DNA of 64,000 nucleotides. Origin: Erigeron canadensis (Eukaryota > Streptophyta > Magnoliopsida > Asterales > Asteraceae). Where the stretch lies: contig NC_057763.1 of NCBI RefSeq assembly GCF_010389155.1, forward strand, positions 43,010,645 through 43,074,644, in the 5' to 3' direction. A program made the position numbers and the translations under genes. Below the pieces are notes generated by a model. The model ran no database searches and was not told where the DNA came from. It saw nothing but the letters and a program-made list of their open reading frames with translations. The stretch's first letter is position 1, and each line of letters begins with the position of its first letter. Below are positions 34,101 through 44,897 of the stretch, one piece after another.

Positions 34101-35587
34101 ATTATGATCATGAATGAGTTTTTTTGAATTCGAGTAAGTACAGAGTTTATCGACTTCAAGACCTTCAAATGGTTCAATAAAAATTATAAATATTACTGTA
34201 TAAACAAATACGAGTATCAAGCTTGAATCCAAATAATTTAGTTATCGAATACACTTTTGATGAGTTTGAGTCAAACCAAGTCTCTTTTTTAAACGAATGG
34301 AGCTTAAAATTTTTTATATTTGATTTGACTCGCTAACATTCCTGCTTATTTGCTTGTGCTTTAAAAAGCCACTCACTTGCAATATCATTTCCTTGTTGCC
34401 TTGTGCATATTACCTTTAAATCTATAAATAATTAATAAATCTAACAAAAGATATTGTCTTCTTATGCATAGTGTATTATACTTTTATGTAATGTAAAGCT
34501 GACACAAGTACCTAAACTTTAATGTACATGCACAGCATAAAATAAAATATCGATCCTGTCAAGTGTGAAGAACAGCAAAACAGAACCACTTGCTCCTTGT
34601 CCCTCCGAGTCCGAGTCCTATTTTTTTTTATTTTTTAAAAAGAATTAATCAATCTGTTTTTTGAGTTGATCAATTTCAAGAAGATTCAAACTTGACATTG
34701 TCAAATATATCCATCCCTAATTTTATTTTATTTTTTAAGTTTTGAATGACATGTCACATGTAGCATAAATATAGATATAGAGAGGTTCCAAATCTCACTT
34801 TAAATTCTTTTACTCCTAGTGTTATGTGGTATACATTTCCTAATATAGCGGTGAAACCGACTAAAGAGTCGATAATGGTCCGTTATCATGTTTGTATAAT
34901 TATATATTTTATAATTATTCTAATTTTAAAAGAATTTTTTATACATTTTGATGATCAACAATTTGCTTTTCCCCTGTTCTACATGTTTCCCCTACCGTAT
35001 CTCTCTCTCTCTTTGATCCTTTCTTCTTACATAAAACAATTCAATTTGTCGGCATTTTGCCCACGAATTTGAACTAGAACAATCTGTTTGTAACATCAAT
35101 TAGGCGGGTTACAACATGTATTAAATTTAGGAAAGTAAAAGTTAAATTTTACATTTGATTGTAACGATACGATAATTGTTCACTTTTATAATTAATTAGA
35201 TTAATACGGAGTATAATGTTTTCAAAAACATGTTTTAATTTGACGAAAAAACTTCAATCACATACGAGGTTAATTACAAGAGTTTGTTATTATAGTTAAT
35301 AAAATACATCGTTATGATTAATAAAAGTAATTAAGAAAAAGGACGTTACATGTTACAAGTGCCCCAGTTGGGGCTTTGCTGAATCAAACTTACAATAATA
35401 TTTAATTTCAGAAAAGTATATACATCAACATCGATCCACAATATAATAAAATAAAAATAAGTAACAAACTTATACTAGTAAACATATATAGTGATGTATC
35501 CACGCAAAAAGTATATAACATTATGGCACACTATCTATTTCCATTTTTGTTAAAATGGTATAACTCCAATATTTGTTATAAACATCA
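31140..35587. other. Long intergenic region, no gene recognised
   Basis: About 4.4 kb of AT-rich DNA. Short ORFs exist (for example 31787-31981 plus and 32669-32977 minus) but none resembles a known protein. At about 33900-34380 GAGTCAAAC / GCTCGTTC-like motifs in both orientations hint at an old hAT-type element. Confidence 0.45.
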
Positions 35588-37467
35588 TTACAAACACGAT
35601 GAAGTGGGGTTGTGTCTAGGCCGTGGTCGAAAAGTAACACGAAGTGGGTTCGCCATTTCGCTAGATAACTTTAATACCTCTGTCAAGTCTACATCGTACC
35701 CATCACACCTCTCCAACTTAAACTCGTGCAATACCGACGCAACCCAAAAGATGACAGTTGTCAGCCCAAGACTTTTCCCCGGGCAACTTCGCCTGCCCGA
35801 CCCAAACGGAGCCAACCTCAAATCAGAACCCATCACCGACATATCCGTTAACCCCTCGGCCTCATTCACAAACCTTTCTGGTCGAAACTCTAACGGGTCG
35901 TTCCATATTTGTGGGTCCCGGGTTATAGCCCACATGTTAACCATTGCGGTCGTTCCACGGGGAATGTGATGACCATCGATGATCGTATCGGTGATGGCTA
36001 GACGAGCCCATGAAAGTAATGGGCCGGGTGGATGTAGCCTAAGAACTTCTTTCACCACAGCCTGTAAATAAACCAAATTGGTGAGATCAGCTTCCGTGAC
36101 CGCACGTGACCTCCCCACGACTCTGTCTAGCTCATCTTGTAACTTTGATTGAACATCCACGTGAAGCACCATCCTCGCTAGTATCCATTCTATCAACACT
36201 GCCACCGTGTCTGTTCCTCTAAATATCATTTCCTGTTCCAATACATTGTACGAGTACAACTTTTTATTTATTTATTTATGAATAATAAATATTCTCTAAA
36301 TCCTTGTAGTTTCTAAAAATAGCAAGGCAACAAGTCAATAACCGCCTACTCAACTTTTTTTTTCTTTTTCAAAAAGGTTTTCTTTGTATTTTCTTCTTCC
36401 GTACAATCTAAAGTATATTAGACATAAATAAATCCAAAAGTACGTTATTATTTTGTACGTCTAGGGGAAAAATATAAATTTGAACTCATTAATGGGTTTA
36501 TATTCTAAATAAGCTAGGAAAAATTGTTTACCCAAAGGACGGCAATCATATCTGTTTCAGATAATTTATCTGAACCTTGGAGTGATAACAAGACGTCAGT
36601 GAAGTCACCGTTGGATTGGACCGGTTTTGCCTGGTGTTCAGCGATGATCCGTTTCACAAACTGGTTCACTTTAGGAACCAGCTTGTAACACCTGGACCGA
36701 ACACCTTGCAAATCAAAATCATTCAACCAAGGAAGGTGGTCGGTCCAGTTGAATACACCTAAAAGGTCATACCCTTCATCCACTAGCTTCCTCAACTCAA
36801 CCGACTCGTCGTCATAAGAGTCTAACCTATAAGTCTTGCCAAACACGGACAACATCATGTTACTCAAAGAAGCTCGTTTCAAGACATCTCGAACACATAC
36901 AGCCATTTGCTGGTCGCTAAACATCTCCACCATCTGTTTTGATACCACCATGCGTTGTCTTTCGGAAACCTTAATTTGTTTCGGACAAAAAAGATGTGTA
37001 GCCGCAATTCGACGTAGCGTACGCCAATAAACACCATAAGGGGCAAAACCTATAGCTCGGTTGAACATCAAGCTATATGCCGACTCTTTTATTGGACGGT
37101 CAGCAAAAGCCGAACTGTTAAGGATCTCTTTTGCGACATCAGGGTTGCAACTCACAATCACACGGGTTTCGCCTAAGCTAAAAGCCATGAGTCGGTCGGC
37201 ATGAAAGTTGTGTGCGGCTGCAGCGAGCTTATGGTGAGCTAGACCGGACATGAGGTGCATGCTACCAAGTATAGGGACTCCCTTTGGGCCCGGGATGGTG
37301 GTTTTGTGTTTGGACCAAGCAGGGCCGCCGGGCCTAGCCCATTGGAACAAGGATTTAATGAAATAGGCTAGAGTGAAGATGGCGAAGAAAGTGAGGAAAT
37401 TGATGGAAGTGCATTTACATTTCGAGGCAAGTGCAAAAAGCCAGAGAGTGTCTATGTGAGTTGTCAT
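35588..37467 (-). CDS. Cytochrome P450 of the CYP78A subfamily, two exons, 526 aa
   Basis: Exon 1 is 37467-36532 and exon 2 is 36232-35588, joined at TGG|GTAAAC ... CAG|GAAATG. The intron is 299 bp at the place used in CYP78A genes (AVLW/EMIFRG). The protein has an N-terminal membrane anchor (about residues 8-42), a proline hinge with PGPKGVP, the CYP78A signature [20 protein letters not shown], the I-helix GTDT at 318-321, ExxR (EVLR) at 374-377, PERF near 430 and the heme loop [10 protein letters not shown] with the thiolate Cys at about 462. All essential residues are present and the length is normal (520-540). CYP78A enzymes sit on the ER and produce a mobile growth signal that sets organ and seed size; the substrate is not settled. 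By eye it is closest to the CYP78A6/8/9 group, from memory. A hAT-like element lies about 205 bp upstream. Confidence 0.93.
36233..36531 (-). other. CYP78A intron (299 bp)
   Basis: GT (GTAAAC) and AG (AACAG) bound it on the minus strand. Phase 0. It is AT-rich with stop codons in all relevant frames. Confidence 0.9.
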
Positions 37468-37518
37468 GCTCTATTGTTTGTTGTTTGATGAGGGGAAATT
37501 AGTGCAAGAATGAAATGG

Positions 37519-37526
37519 TATTTATA
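37519..37526 (-). promoter_or_regulatory. TATA box of the CYP78A gene
   Basis: On the minus strand this is TATAAATA, in the context CCTATAAATACC, 52-59 bases before the ATG. It implies a short 5' leader of about 20-30 bases. Motif and position both fit a plant core promoter. Confidence 0.65.
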
Positions 37527-37663
37527 GGAAAGCACCACAAGTAACAGCCGACATGGCTAATTCGTGTTTAGGTCAATGGGTCAATTTCATGAATTCTAAA
37601 AAGACCACTTTAAATTAACTACAAACTAATACAAATTAAGAAAGAGACGTATCTTTTTTAAAA

Positions 37664-38163
37664 CTACTTTCTATGTAGCACCGAAACAGGTACGGCAAAG
37701 GGATACGGGAACAATACAGGAACGGGGAACGGCAAAACTAAAAAATTTAGGATACGGGTACGGCAATATAAAAATATACAAATATAAATTATATCGATTT
37801 TTTTATAGAGAGAGACTTGAGAGATTATGTGTAATTGTATATGTATAACTGTATAATACATGTTTGATTAGTGATCACTCATTAAATGTTTAGTGTTTAA
37901 TAATTGGTTTTGTAATAGAAAAAATTTAATGTTAATCAAATTGTATATAATATAGCCTGTTTGGGTTTGGGGAATAGAAAAAACCCATTAAAACCTTGAT
38001 ATTAGTTGGAAACAATATGGAAATTTCAAAGAAACGTTTTAGTATCTATAGAAAATTCAAGGAGACGTTTCATACGTGATTCGTATGCGGAAACGTTTCC
38101 ATGGAGTTTCGGAAACAGGTACGCCTACCTGTTTGGAGTTTCGGTGCATCATAGACTACTTTT
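37664..38163. mobile_element. hAT-like element in the CYP78A upstream region
   Basis: The left end is TATGTAGCACCGAAACAGGT. The right end is GTTTCGGTGCATCATAGA, its near-inverse. The flanks CTACTTTC (37664-37671) and CTACTTTT (38156-38163) look like an 8-bp target duplication with one mismatch. The interior repeats ACGGGAAC / GGAAACGTTTCC-type motifs. The element has no transposase. Its near end is about 205 bp from the P450 start codon. Confidence 0.6.
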
Positions 38164-38762
38164 GCTTACAAATACAAGAAAGTTTGATAACTAGTTAACA
38201 CTTAATTTTATCTTTCAAGACAAAAATCAAAAATTTTATGTAAGCATTCTCTACATTCTCGTGTTAGAGATAAAACTGTTTACATTTTAACATCACAATA
38301 CACTATCGAGATATTGTGAACCAAAATTCATAATAAGTGAATTGAGTGTTTATCTTACCTTTTTTTACCTACAAATATACATGGGCCTATATATATTCAT
38401 ACTATAATGAATCATCAAATTATTTAATAACTTTTTATGAAGACATCTAAATTTTTTTTAAAGTGGCTCTAGTAGGTAGTTAAAAATAATATTTTCATTT
38501 ACTTCAAGACATATTTTTTATTTCAATAGTTTAAATTAAAAATATACTAGCTCAAATAAAATAAATGAGTTAATTGTATAAATGAAAAGTTTAAATAAAT
38601 ATTTCAAATATAAATTAATTAAGATTAATAAAAATTTAAGTTGTAAAATTATATCGGTTATGTCAGTTTTTAAACTTCTTATCAAAGGAGGTGTAATCTT
38701 CATAAGGGTTTAATCATGCAATACCTTTCATTGGTATTTGTTATTTATAACCTTTTTAATTA
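38164..38762. other. Intergenic, nothing recognised
   Basis: AT-rich with no supported feature. Confidence 0.5.
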
Positions 38763-39017
38763 CTCCCTCCGTCACATTTTAAATGTCATACTTTGACTTT
38801 TTAAGTCTTTTTTTTTTAACTTTAACCGTATATATCTTTGGTTGTATTAAAAACTAATAGATGAAACTTATATCAATGAAAAATATGTTTAAAGCTCAAT
38901 CCATTTATATATTTTATATCAAATGTTATAAAATATAAACAAAAATATTTGCGGTCAAAGTTGAAAGCATAAGACTTGACAAGTCAAATTTAGATAAATA
39001 AAATGGTACGGAGGGAG
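38763..39017. mobile_element. Stowaway-type MITE (255 bp)
   Basis: It starts CTCCCTCCGTCACATTTTAA and ends GGTACGGAGGGAG, bounded by TA on each side (38761-38762 and 39018-39019). Termini and target match the Stowaway family. The internal sequence (tactttgactttttaagtc / gacttgacaagtcaaa) differs from the copy at 17429, so it belongs to another subfamily. Confidence 0.75.
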
Positions 39018-39195
39018 TATTAAACATATTATGTTTAATCAGAGGATTATTACGTGGATAAGATTTACCTAGACACTAACTTGAGTAAAAAATTAATGAG
39101 TACCAAATGGTACATGAGATAAGGGCTCTTATCGAATACTTTTTTTTATTTTATTTACATCATCTATTACTTAATTACTAAAATATATATATATA

Positions 39196-41005
39196 CTAGT
39201 GTTCAGGTCCGTCCATTGGACGGGTAGTCTCAAAATATATTAATCAAGGCTAAAAACTTGAAATTCAAATATATTAAATTGATTTACCGAAATCATCTTG
39301 GAAATTTGCTAGCTCAATACCAACTTCATCGGTCAAAATACTCGTAAAATTTTCCGCCCAATCAACATTGACCTAGCCATGTATGATAGTGCCCTGCAAA
39401 TAGCAAATAAAAAATGGAAAAATTGTTAATTCTCTTAGTGTGTTTCTATGTATTTAATCCAATTTTAAAAACTAAACCCCAAACAAATTAACCATAAGAA
39501 TCGAATAAACATCTTTGTATACAGATCCAGGAAAATTATTCAGGATAAAAAAAGGAACCCAACCAAGGACATTCCAAACGTGGATCAAATGATTTATCGG
39601 CTAATGCAAGAAAGATAGGGAAACAAATTCTTGATAAAAAAAAAAAGTCAAGCCAAAAACATTGCAAAGTCATCTTCTGTTGCGTTAAATCCTAAACATA
39701 ACGTGGTTCAAAGGGTTTTATCCAATGGTATTATTTAAAATTATTATCATGTTTTTCATAAGATCCGAAGTATATCTGTCATACACAAACTAAAATGATG
39801 ATCGTTCCACCATGCTAAATAATCATACTAAAACATTCAATACCATCTCAGTATGTAGAATTTTCCCCTGATGATATAACAATGGCTAAAAAATTACACC
39901 ATTAATGAGCTAGTTTCAAAACAGATTCAAAATTATCATAGTCGATATATTAAAGTAATCATAATATTACTCATAGCAAAATTCGATTTTTTATCTAAAA
40001 GCTTATAGAAAGATATAATCGTAAATCTTAAGTATACATCATTAATGAGCTACTTTCAAAATGATATCAAAATAATCAAAGTCAATATATTAAAGTAATT
40101 AGAACCTTACTCATAGCAAATTTAGACTTTATATCTAAAAGGTTATAGAAAGATATAATCGTAAATCCTAAGAGTTAATATAGGTTACAACTACAAAATT
40201 TAATATATAATATTTAGATTAGTTAATTCATATATCACAACTTAATCAATACGAAAGCTAAAGAATGAAACATACGAAAACTAATTCCATATAAATATGA
40301 TTCCAATTTACCCTTTTTTTTCCCAACTTTAGTTAAATAAAAATTTTACAATTTCTTATATTTTAAAAGTGTAAACTATATAAATTTGAAAAATAAATAC
40401 CAATTCATCAACAAAGACCATCTCGAATGTTTTGATTTTCTTCGGGTTGTTCCACTCCGAATCAGTCCATACATGCACAACACGGAGTCGTAAATGATGG
40501 TTAACATGTGTTGGATTAAGATCTTCAAGATAAACTAATATGGTCATATTTTTTATTGTTGAAAACAAGCCATAACGAACCTATAATCGACAATAAACTA
40601 AATTAAAAGAAATAATAATAATAACAATAACATAAGAATTTAATGTTAAAAAATAATAATAATGATTAATTATGTGCAAAGTATATAAAAAGAAAAAACC
40701 TTTTTGTAGTTGATCGTAGCTTCTTTTTTGTTGTCGTACGTGAGTTATATATGGAAAATCAAAAAGTGTAAGTTAATTATTTTTAAATTGGGTTAAAAAG
40801 TGTAAAATGGTGATGGAAAACTAAAGAGTGTAAATTAAATGTTTTAGATTGGGTTAAAGTGTAAATTGGTGATGGAAAACCAAAAAGTGTAAATTAATTT
40901 AGATTAATATTAAAAAAATTAGAAGATTAATAAGAATGGGAGATTAGGCTAAAGGAGAGAGATTAAGGGTACCAAGTGTACCCCCAACTCCGTCTTTTAG
41001 TTATA
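39196..41005 (-). mobile_element. Helitron-like element (about 1.8 kb)
   Basis: On the minus strand the 3' end near 39196 has the hairpin CCGTCC-aat-GGACGG, then about ten bases ending CACTAG before a T. The 5' end lies near 41005 (TATAACTAAAAGACGGAGTT). No helicase ORF is visible, so it is non-autonomous. The short ORF at 40356-40568 is unrecognised. Confidence 0.5.
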
Positions 41006-41161
41006 CTAGCTAATCAACCTGGGTTCAACCCGGGCATTTTAACTAAAATTTAAAAGCAAAAAAATCTTAAAAAGTGTATATAATTTTTGTTATTGATATA
41101 TGATAACTCGGCTTGGAAATATTAAATTGATTAACTCAATAATTTATAAATATTAGTACCT

Positions 41162-41372
41162 CACTACAAAAGCGTGGACAAATGAGGTGTTACAAAATAA
41201 TTATCAAAATTCATAGTAAAAAGTGTGAACTTTTAGTTCTACACACTTTTTTGTGTAAAGAAATTTATGCACACTTTTATTTCTATATATTTTTACACAC
41301 AAAAAAAGGTCAAAATTTTTAATTTGTTCACACTCATTAAAAGTGTGAACAAATGTAGTATTGTTTATAATG
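41162..41372. mobile_element. Nested CACTA-type MITE (211 bp)
   Basis: The left end is CACTACAAAAGCGTGGACAA. The reverse complement of the right end is CATTATAAACAATACTACAT, a mutated version. AAGTGTGAA motifs fill the interior, as at 20527-20873. The flanking triplets CCT and CTT differ by one base. Confidence 0.5.
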
Positions 41373-41652
41373 CTTATTGCATTAACAAGACATAAAAAGA
41401 CTTTTCATGATATTATATTAAAAATAATTTACTTTGTTTCTAATAAAAGAATAAATTTGTAGGCATCATAATAAAATAAAACATTTTAAAGATATTTAAT
41501 GGGCTATTTATCTTTAAAAAGACTATTAACTAAATATGACATCATAAATAGAATAAAAACATTTTGAAAAAATTTGTAAACATGACACATCATAATTGTT
41601 TCTAAAAATAGTTTAAAAAATCCTTCTTAATTATATATAAAGAAAAATTATT

Positions 41653-41697
<45 letters not shown>

Positions 41698-41698
41698 G
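41653..41698. repeat. (ATAG)n microsatellite
   Basis: About eleven tandem copies of the tetranucleotide, located exactly at the 5' terminus of the adjoining Helitron-like element. Confidence 0.9.
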
Positions 41699-41724
41699 AT
41701 AAATTATTGTCTTTATTAAATTAA

Positions 41725-42595
41725 CTAGATTTTAGACCCGCGTCCAACACTACGAGATTTACGATATTAACAATATTATATCTCCATACATTTAAGTCAT
41801 AAAAGATTAAAAGCTTACAATTTTAAAAAAACACGGTTTTAAGTGTTATATTTTGCAAGTTGTAGGACGATAATCGTAGGTTCCTCACTGTCATTATTAG
41901 CCTAGACATATTGATGGAATTGTTTGCCGTAATCATTCCACAAGGCACATGCTATATATAATAATTTCTCCATTATAGAATATTTTGAAACAGATGTACT
42001 CATAATGTGATATTATTAGTAAAAATAATTAAGAATTAAAATATAAACATATTTGTGATCCTGTACTTGACACTCAAGTATATGTATTTAATCATGATGC
42101 GCGTTCATAACACGCATATGTTTATTTTCAATCACCTATTCTATGATAATGTGATAACAATTAGGATTGTTTTTATATTATTTGATAACAATTAGGATTC
42201 TTCTAATATTTGTTAATAAGTCATTAGGTTTTCAAATTATTTTTATAGAAAATATTTCATATGTTAAACTTTTTTCATTTAATTAAATGATTGTAAATTT
42301 TAAAAAATTCTCTCAAGTTTGATGGCTAAAAATAAATATAAATGAAGTATTCAGGGCTAAAAAGTGTAAATTATTGATGGAAAACAAAAAAGTGTAAATT
42401 AATGAGACTTTTTCTACAAATTAATATAAATATAAATATAATAATATATTTGGATAATGATTATTATGATTTTTAATTTGTAGTTTATCTAAATGATGAC
42501 ATCATCAAAAGTCAATTTGATGAAATCGAACGATGTAATTGATTAATTAGTCATTAGTTCAACTGTCTTATAGTATATATATATTAAGATTAAGA
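41725..42595 (-). mobile_element. Helitron-like element, same family as 59841-61048
   Basis: On the minus strand the 3' end reads GTGTTGGACGCGGGTCTAAA then ATCTAG before a T. The 5' end is TCTTAATCTTAATATATATA followed by CTATAAGACAG. Both ends match the copy at 59841-61048. It is 871 bp long with no ORF. Confidence 0.55.
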
Positions 42596-42859
42596 TTAAC
42601 TTTACATGAATTATAGCCGATCAAAGCACACCACCGTCCATCATTTATCGGCCTAGCTTCGTGTGCGGTCCTCTTTGAAAATTGAAAATATGTTATATAG
42701 CAACTTAATTATTTTTAGAATCTTTTGGTTTCCATTTCAATATTACGAGACTAATCTTGGTTTATATTGATTAATGATTAAATTAGTATCATTTGTGAAG
42801 TTAACAGTAGAAATATCTTAGTTTTCCATATATATACTAATATACACATTAACATGAGA
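42596..42859. other. Intergenic spacer
   Basis: Short AT-rich stretch with nothing recognised. Confidence 0.5.
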
Positions 42860-43245
42860 AGGGATCAAGTGAGAACCACATATATGATGAGAACCCTGAG
42901 AATTATTAGCATTAAGGGCTATGCCCGTAACGTAACAACCGTCACCATCTCTTGGATCGTCGCTCATCAAATCCATATCATTCTCATATGCGTCCGGTGA
43001 CAACCCCTTTAGAACGGATGTAGGGCAATGCCCGTACCGTATCCATACGCTTTTTTAACGCGTAACCCATATGATTTTTTACAAAATTTTTATTTATTAT
43101 TATTTTTTTTTGAATGAGTTTTTGTTAAACGAAAATAAAAAACAAAAAAAGTTGAAAAAAGTGAAAAACAAAAATTAAAAATCATAAAAATAGGAAAACT
43201 AGTAGTTCTCACGGTTCTCTATATATGTGGTTCTCACGTAAGTCT
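42860..43245. mobile_element. MITE-like element with long inverted ends
   Basis: The left end GATCAAGTGAGAACCACATA and the reverse complement of the right end GACTTACGTGAGAACCACAT are inverse copies that continue through tat.AGAACC.TGAGAA. Internally, ggg(c/-)atgcccgta-type phrases occur twice. I cannot assign a superfamily. Confidence 0.5.
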
Positions 43246-44051
43246 AGTTGTTCCATTTTACTATGTAGGTTTAATGTATAGTACCTTTGAGGAATATGTA
43301 TCTTAAATAGTAGTTGAGATCTTTGTTAGCATGAGGAATGACAACATGTGTTCCAAATATGTCGTTTTTTAATATCCAACATGTGTCAAAAATGTCGTTT
43401 TATAATATCGTACATTAAATGTCGTTTTTCAATATCATTGTTATTGTGTTATTTCATAGCAAAAATTATTTTATCGATTGTGGCTATTTACATTTTATAA
43501 TTATTTTATGTCTAAATATCAGGAAGGTTCATTTTAGCTCTACAGTCTACACATATTCAAAAGATAATTAAAAGAGTAAATCTCACGAATCATCCATGTG
43601 CTCACTTATGCTTTCCTCGGAAAAATTAATCACAACAAACATTCTCGTGGTTGTTTTGTCTCAATAAAATTTTACTCCGTAACACAGTAACAAACAAAAT
43701 AAATACCAACTACAAGTCTACAAGATGTCAATTGTCAAGAACGGATCGACTTGAGAAAAACTAGATCAATACCCGGTCGTTGACCAGGTTAAAAACAATA
43801 AATATATACTTAAAATGTAACTTTATTTTTAACCAGATTTTTTCTAAACGGGTCTGAGTTGAATTTTTGAGTTATTCGATTGATCCACCAACCCAAATAA
43901 GTTTTTTATAATTAATTTTTAGAATTAATGTTGACTCATTTGGCCTAAAAGTTACCCATTTGACCTAGCAACACACCAATGCATATTACCAAAAGACAAC
44001 TTATTTGACCCAAAAATATTTTATTTGACCGTCAAACCACTTGACCCTAAA
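43246..44051. other. Intergenic, TTGACC-rich
   Basis: No gene. From about 43930 the phrase (t)ttgacc recurs many times. This block is interrupted by the LINE insertion at 44066. Confidence 0.5.
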
Positions 44052-44897
44052 TAACTCAGTTTGACAATGATAATGATGACGAGCTTCAAGAAAAGGGTAT
44101 TGATATCAAATCCTCCTTTGACAATAATAATGATGACGAGCTTCAAGTGTGTTTTATAAGGCGTAAAATTGAGGAGATTCAAGGGCCATCATTTGACATC
44201 AATTTAACCTGGAACAATTGGGTCCCTAAAAAAGTGAACATCTTGATTTGGCGATCTATTTTGGATAGGATTGCAACGGAAGTGGGGTTGCTAAAAAGAA
44301 ATATAAACATTGGAAATCATTTGTGTTTGAGTTGTAATTCTGGTTCTAAAACTACCGAGCATGTGTTTATTAAATGTCCCGTGGCAAATGAGATATGAAG
44401 TAAACTAAGTGTGTGGTGTAATATTTCTCCTATACACGCCTTCTCCCTACAAGACCTAATGGATATTCCAAAAAGATGTGTAAGGGACAAAAGAAAAAGA
44501 AAGCAGTTCATGTCATCATCATGATAGCCTTTTGGTGTATTTGGTCGGCCAGGAATAGGCTTACTTTCAATCACATTAAGTCGTCTCCAGATTATGCTAT
44601 GGCTGAGATCAAGGTGTACTCCTTGTTATGATTATCCTCAATATCTAAAGGGGCGGCTACTAATTTTATCTCGTGCTTGGCTTAGGAGATTTTATCTTAT
44701 TTTTGTTTGGGATGTATATGGTATATTGAGGAGTTGTTGTAGTCTGTGTGCTATTGGATTGTTAGGTCCCTGGGCTATTTGGTAGCTGCATAAAAAGTAT
44801 TGGTGTTTGTATATTGGATCTTCTAGCATCTTGCTAGTTTGGTCATTGTTTATAATATTTTATCTTTGTCGTTAAAAAAAAAATTAACTCAGTTGAC
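44052..44897 (+). pseudogene. 5'-truncated LINE insertion with target duplication
   Basis: The insert (44066-44883) encodes part of the RT zinc-binding domain of a plant LINE: WNNWVPKKVNILIWRSILDR and CLSCNSGSKTTEHVFIKCP, then, after a stop, sequence resembling the LINE C-terminus. It ends in a run of 10 A (44874-44883). The flanks TAACTCAGTTTGAC (44052-44065) and TAACTCAGTTGAC (44885-44897) are near-identical. Poly(A), 5' truncation and target duplication together mark target-primed insertion. A short phrase (tttgacaatgataatgatga) is duplicated near its left end. Confidence 0.75.

Larger units (their letters stand above)
41006..41699 (-). mobile_element. Helitron-like element with nested CACTA MITE
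   Basis: On the minus strand the 3' end has CCCGGGTT-g-AACCCAGG, then TTGATTAGCTAG before a T (41006). The 5' end near 41699 is TCTCTATCTATC, running into an expanded (TATC)n and then TTTCTTTATATATAATTAAG. Its 5' 180 bases match the element at 6574. A 211-bp MITE is inserted at 41162-41372. Confidence 0.55.

Noticed and set aside
35523..35969. 148-codon plus-strand ORF
   Set aside because: It is the antisense of CYP78A exon 2 and has no domain of its own.
44317..44574. 85-codon minus ORF
   Set aside because: It is antisense to the LINE zinc-binding remnant with no motif.
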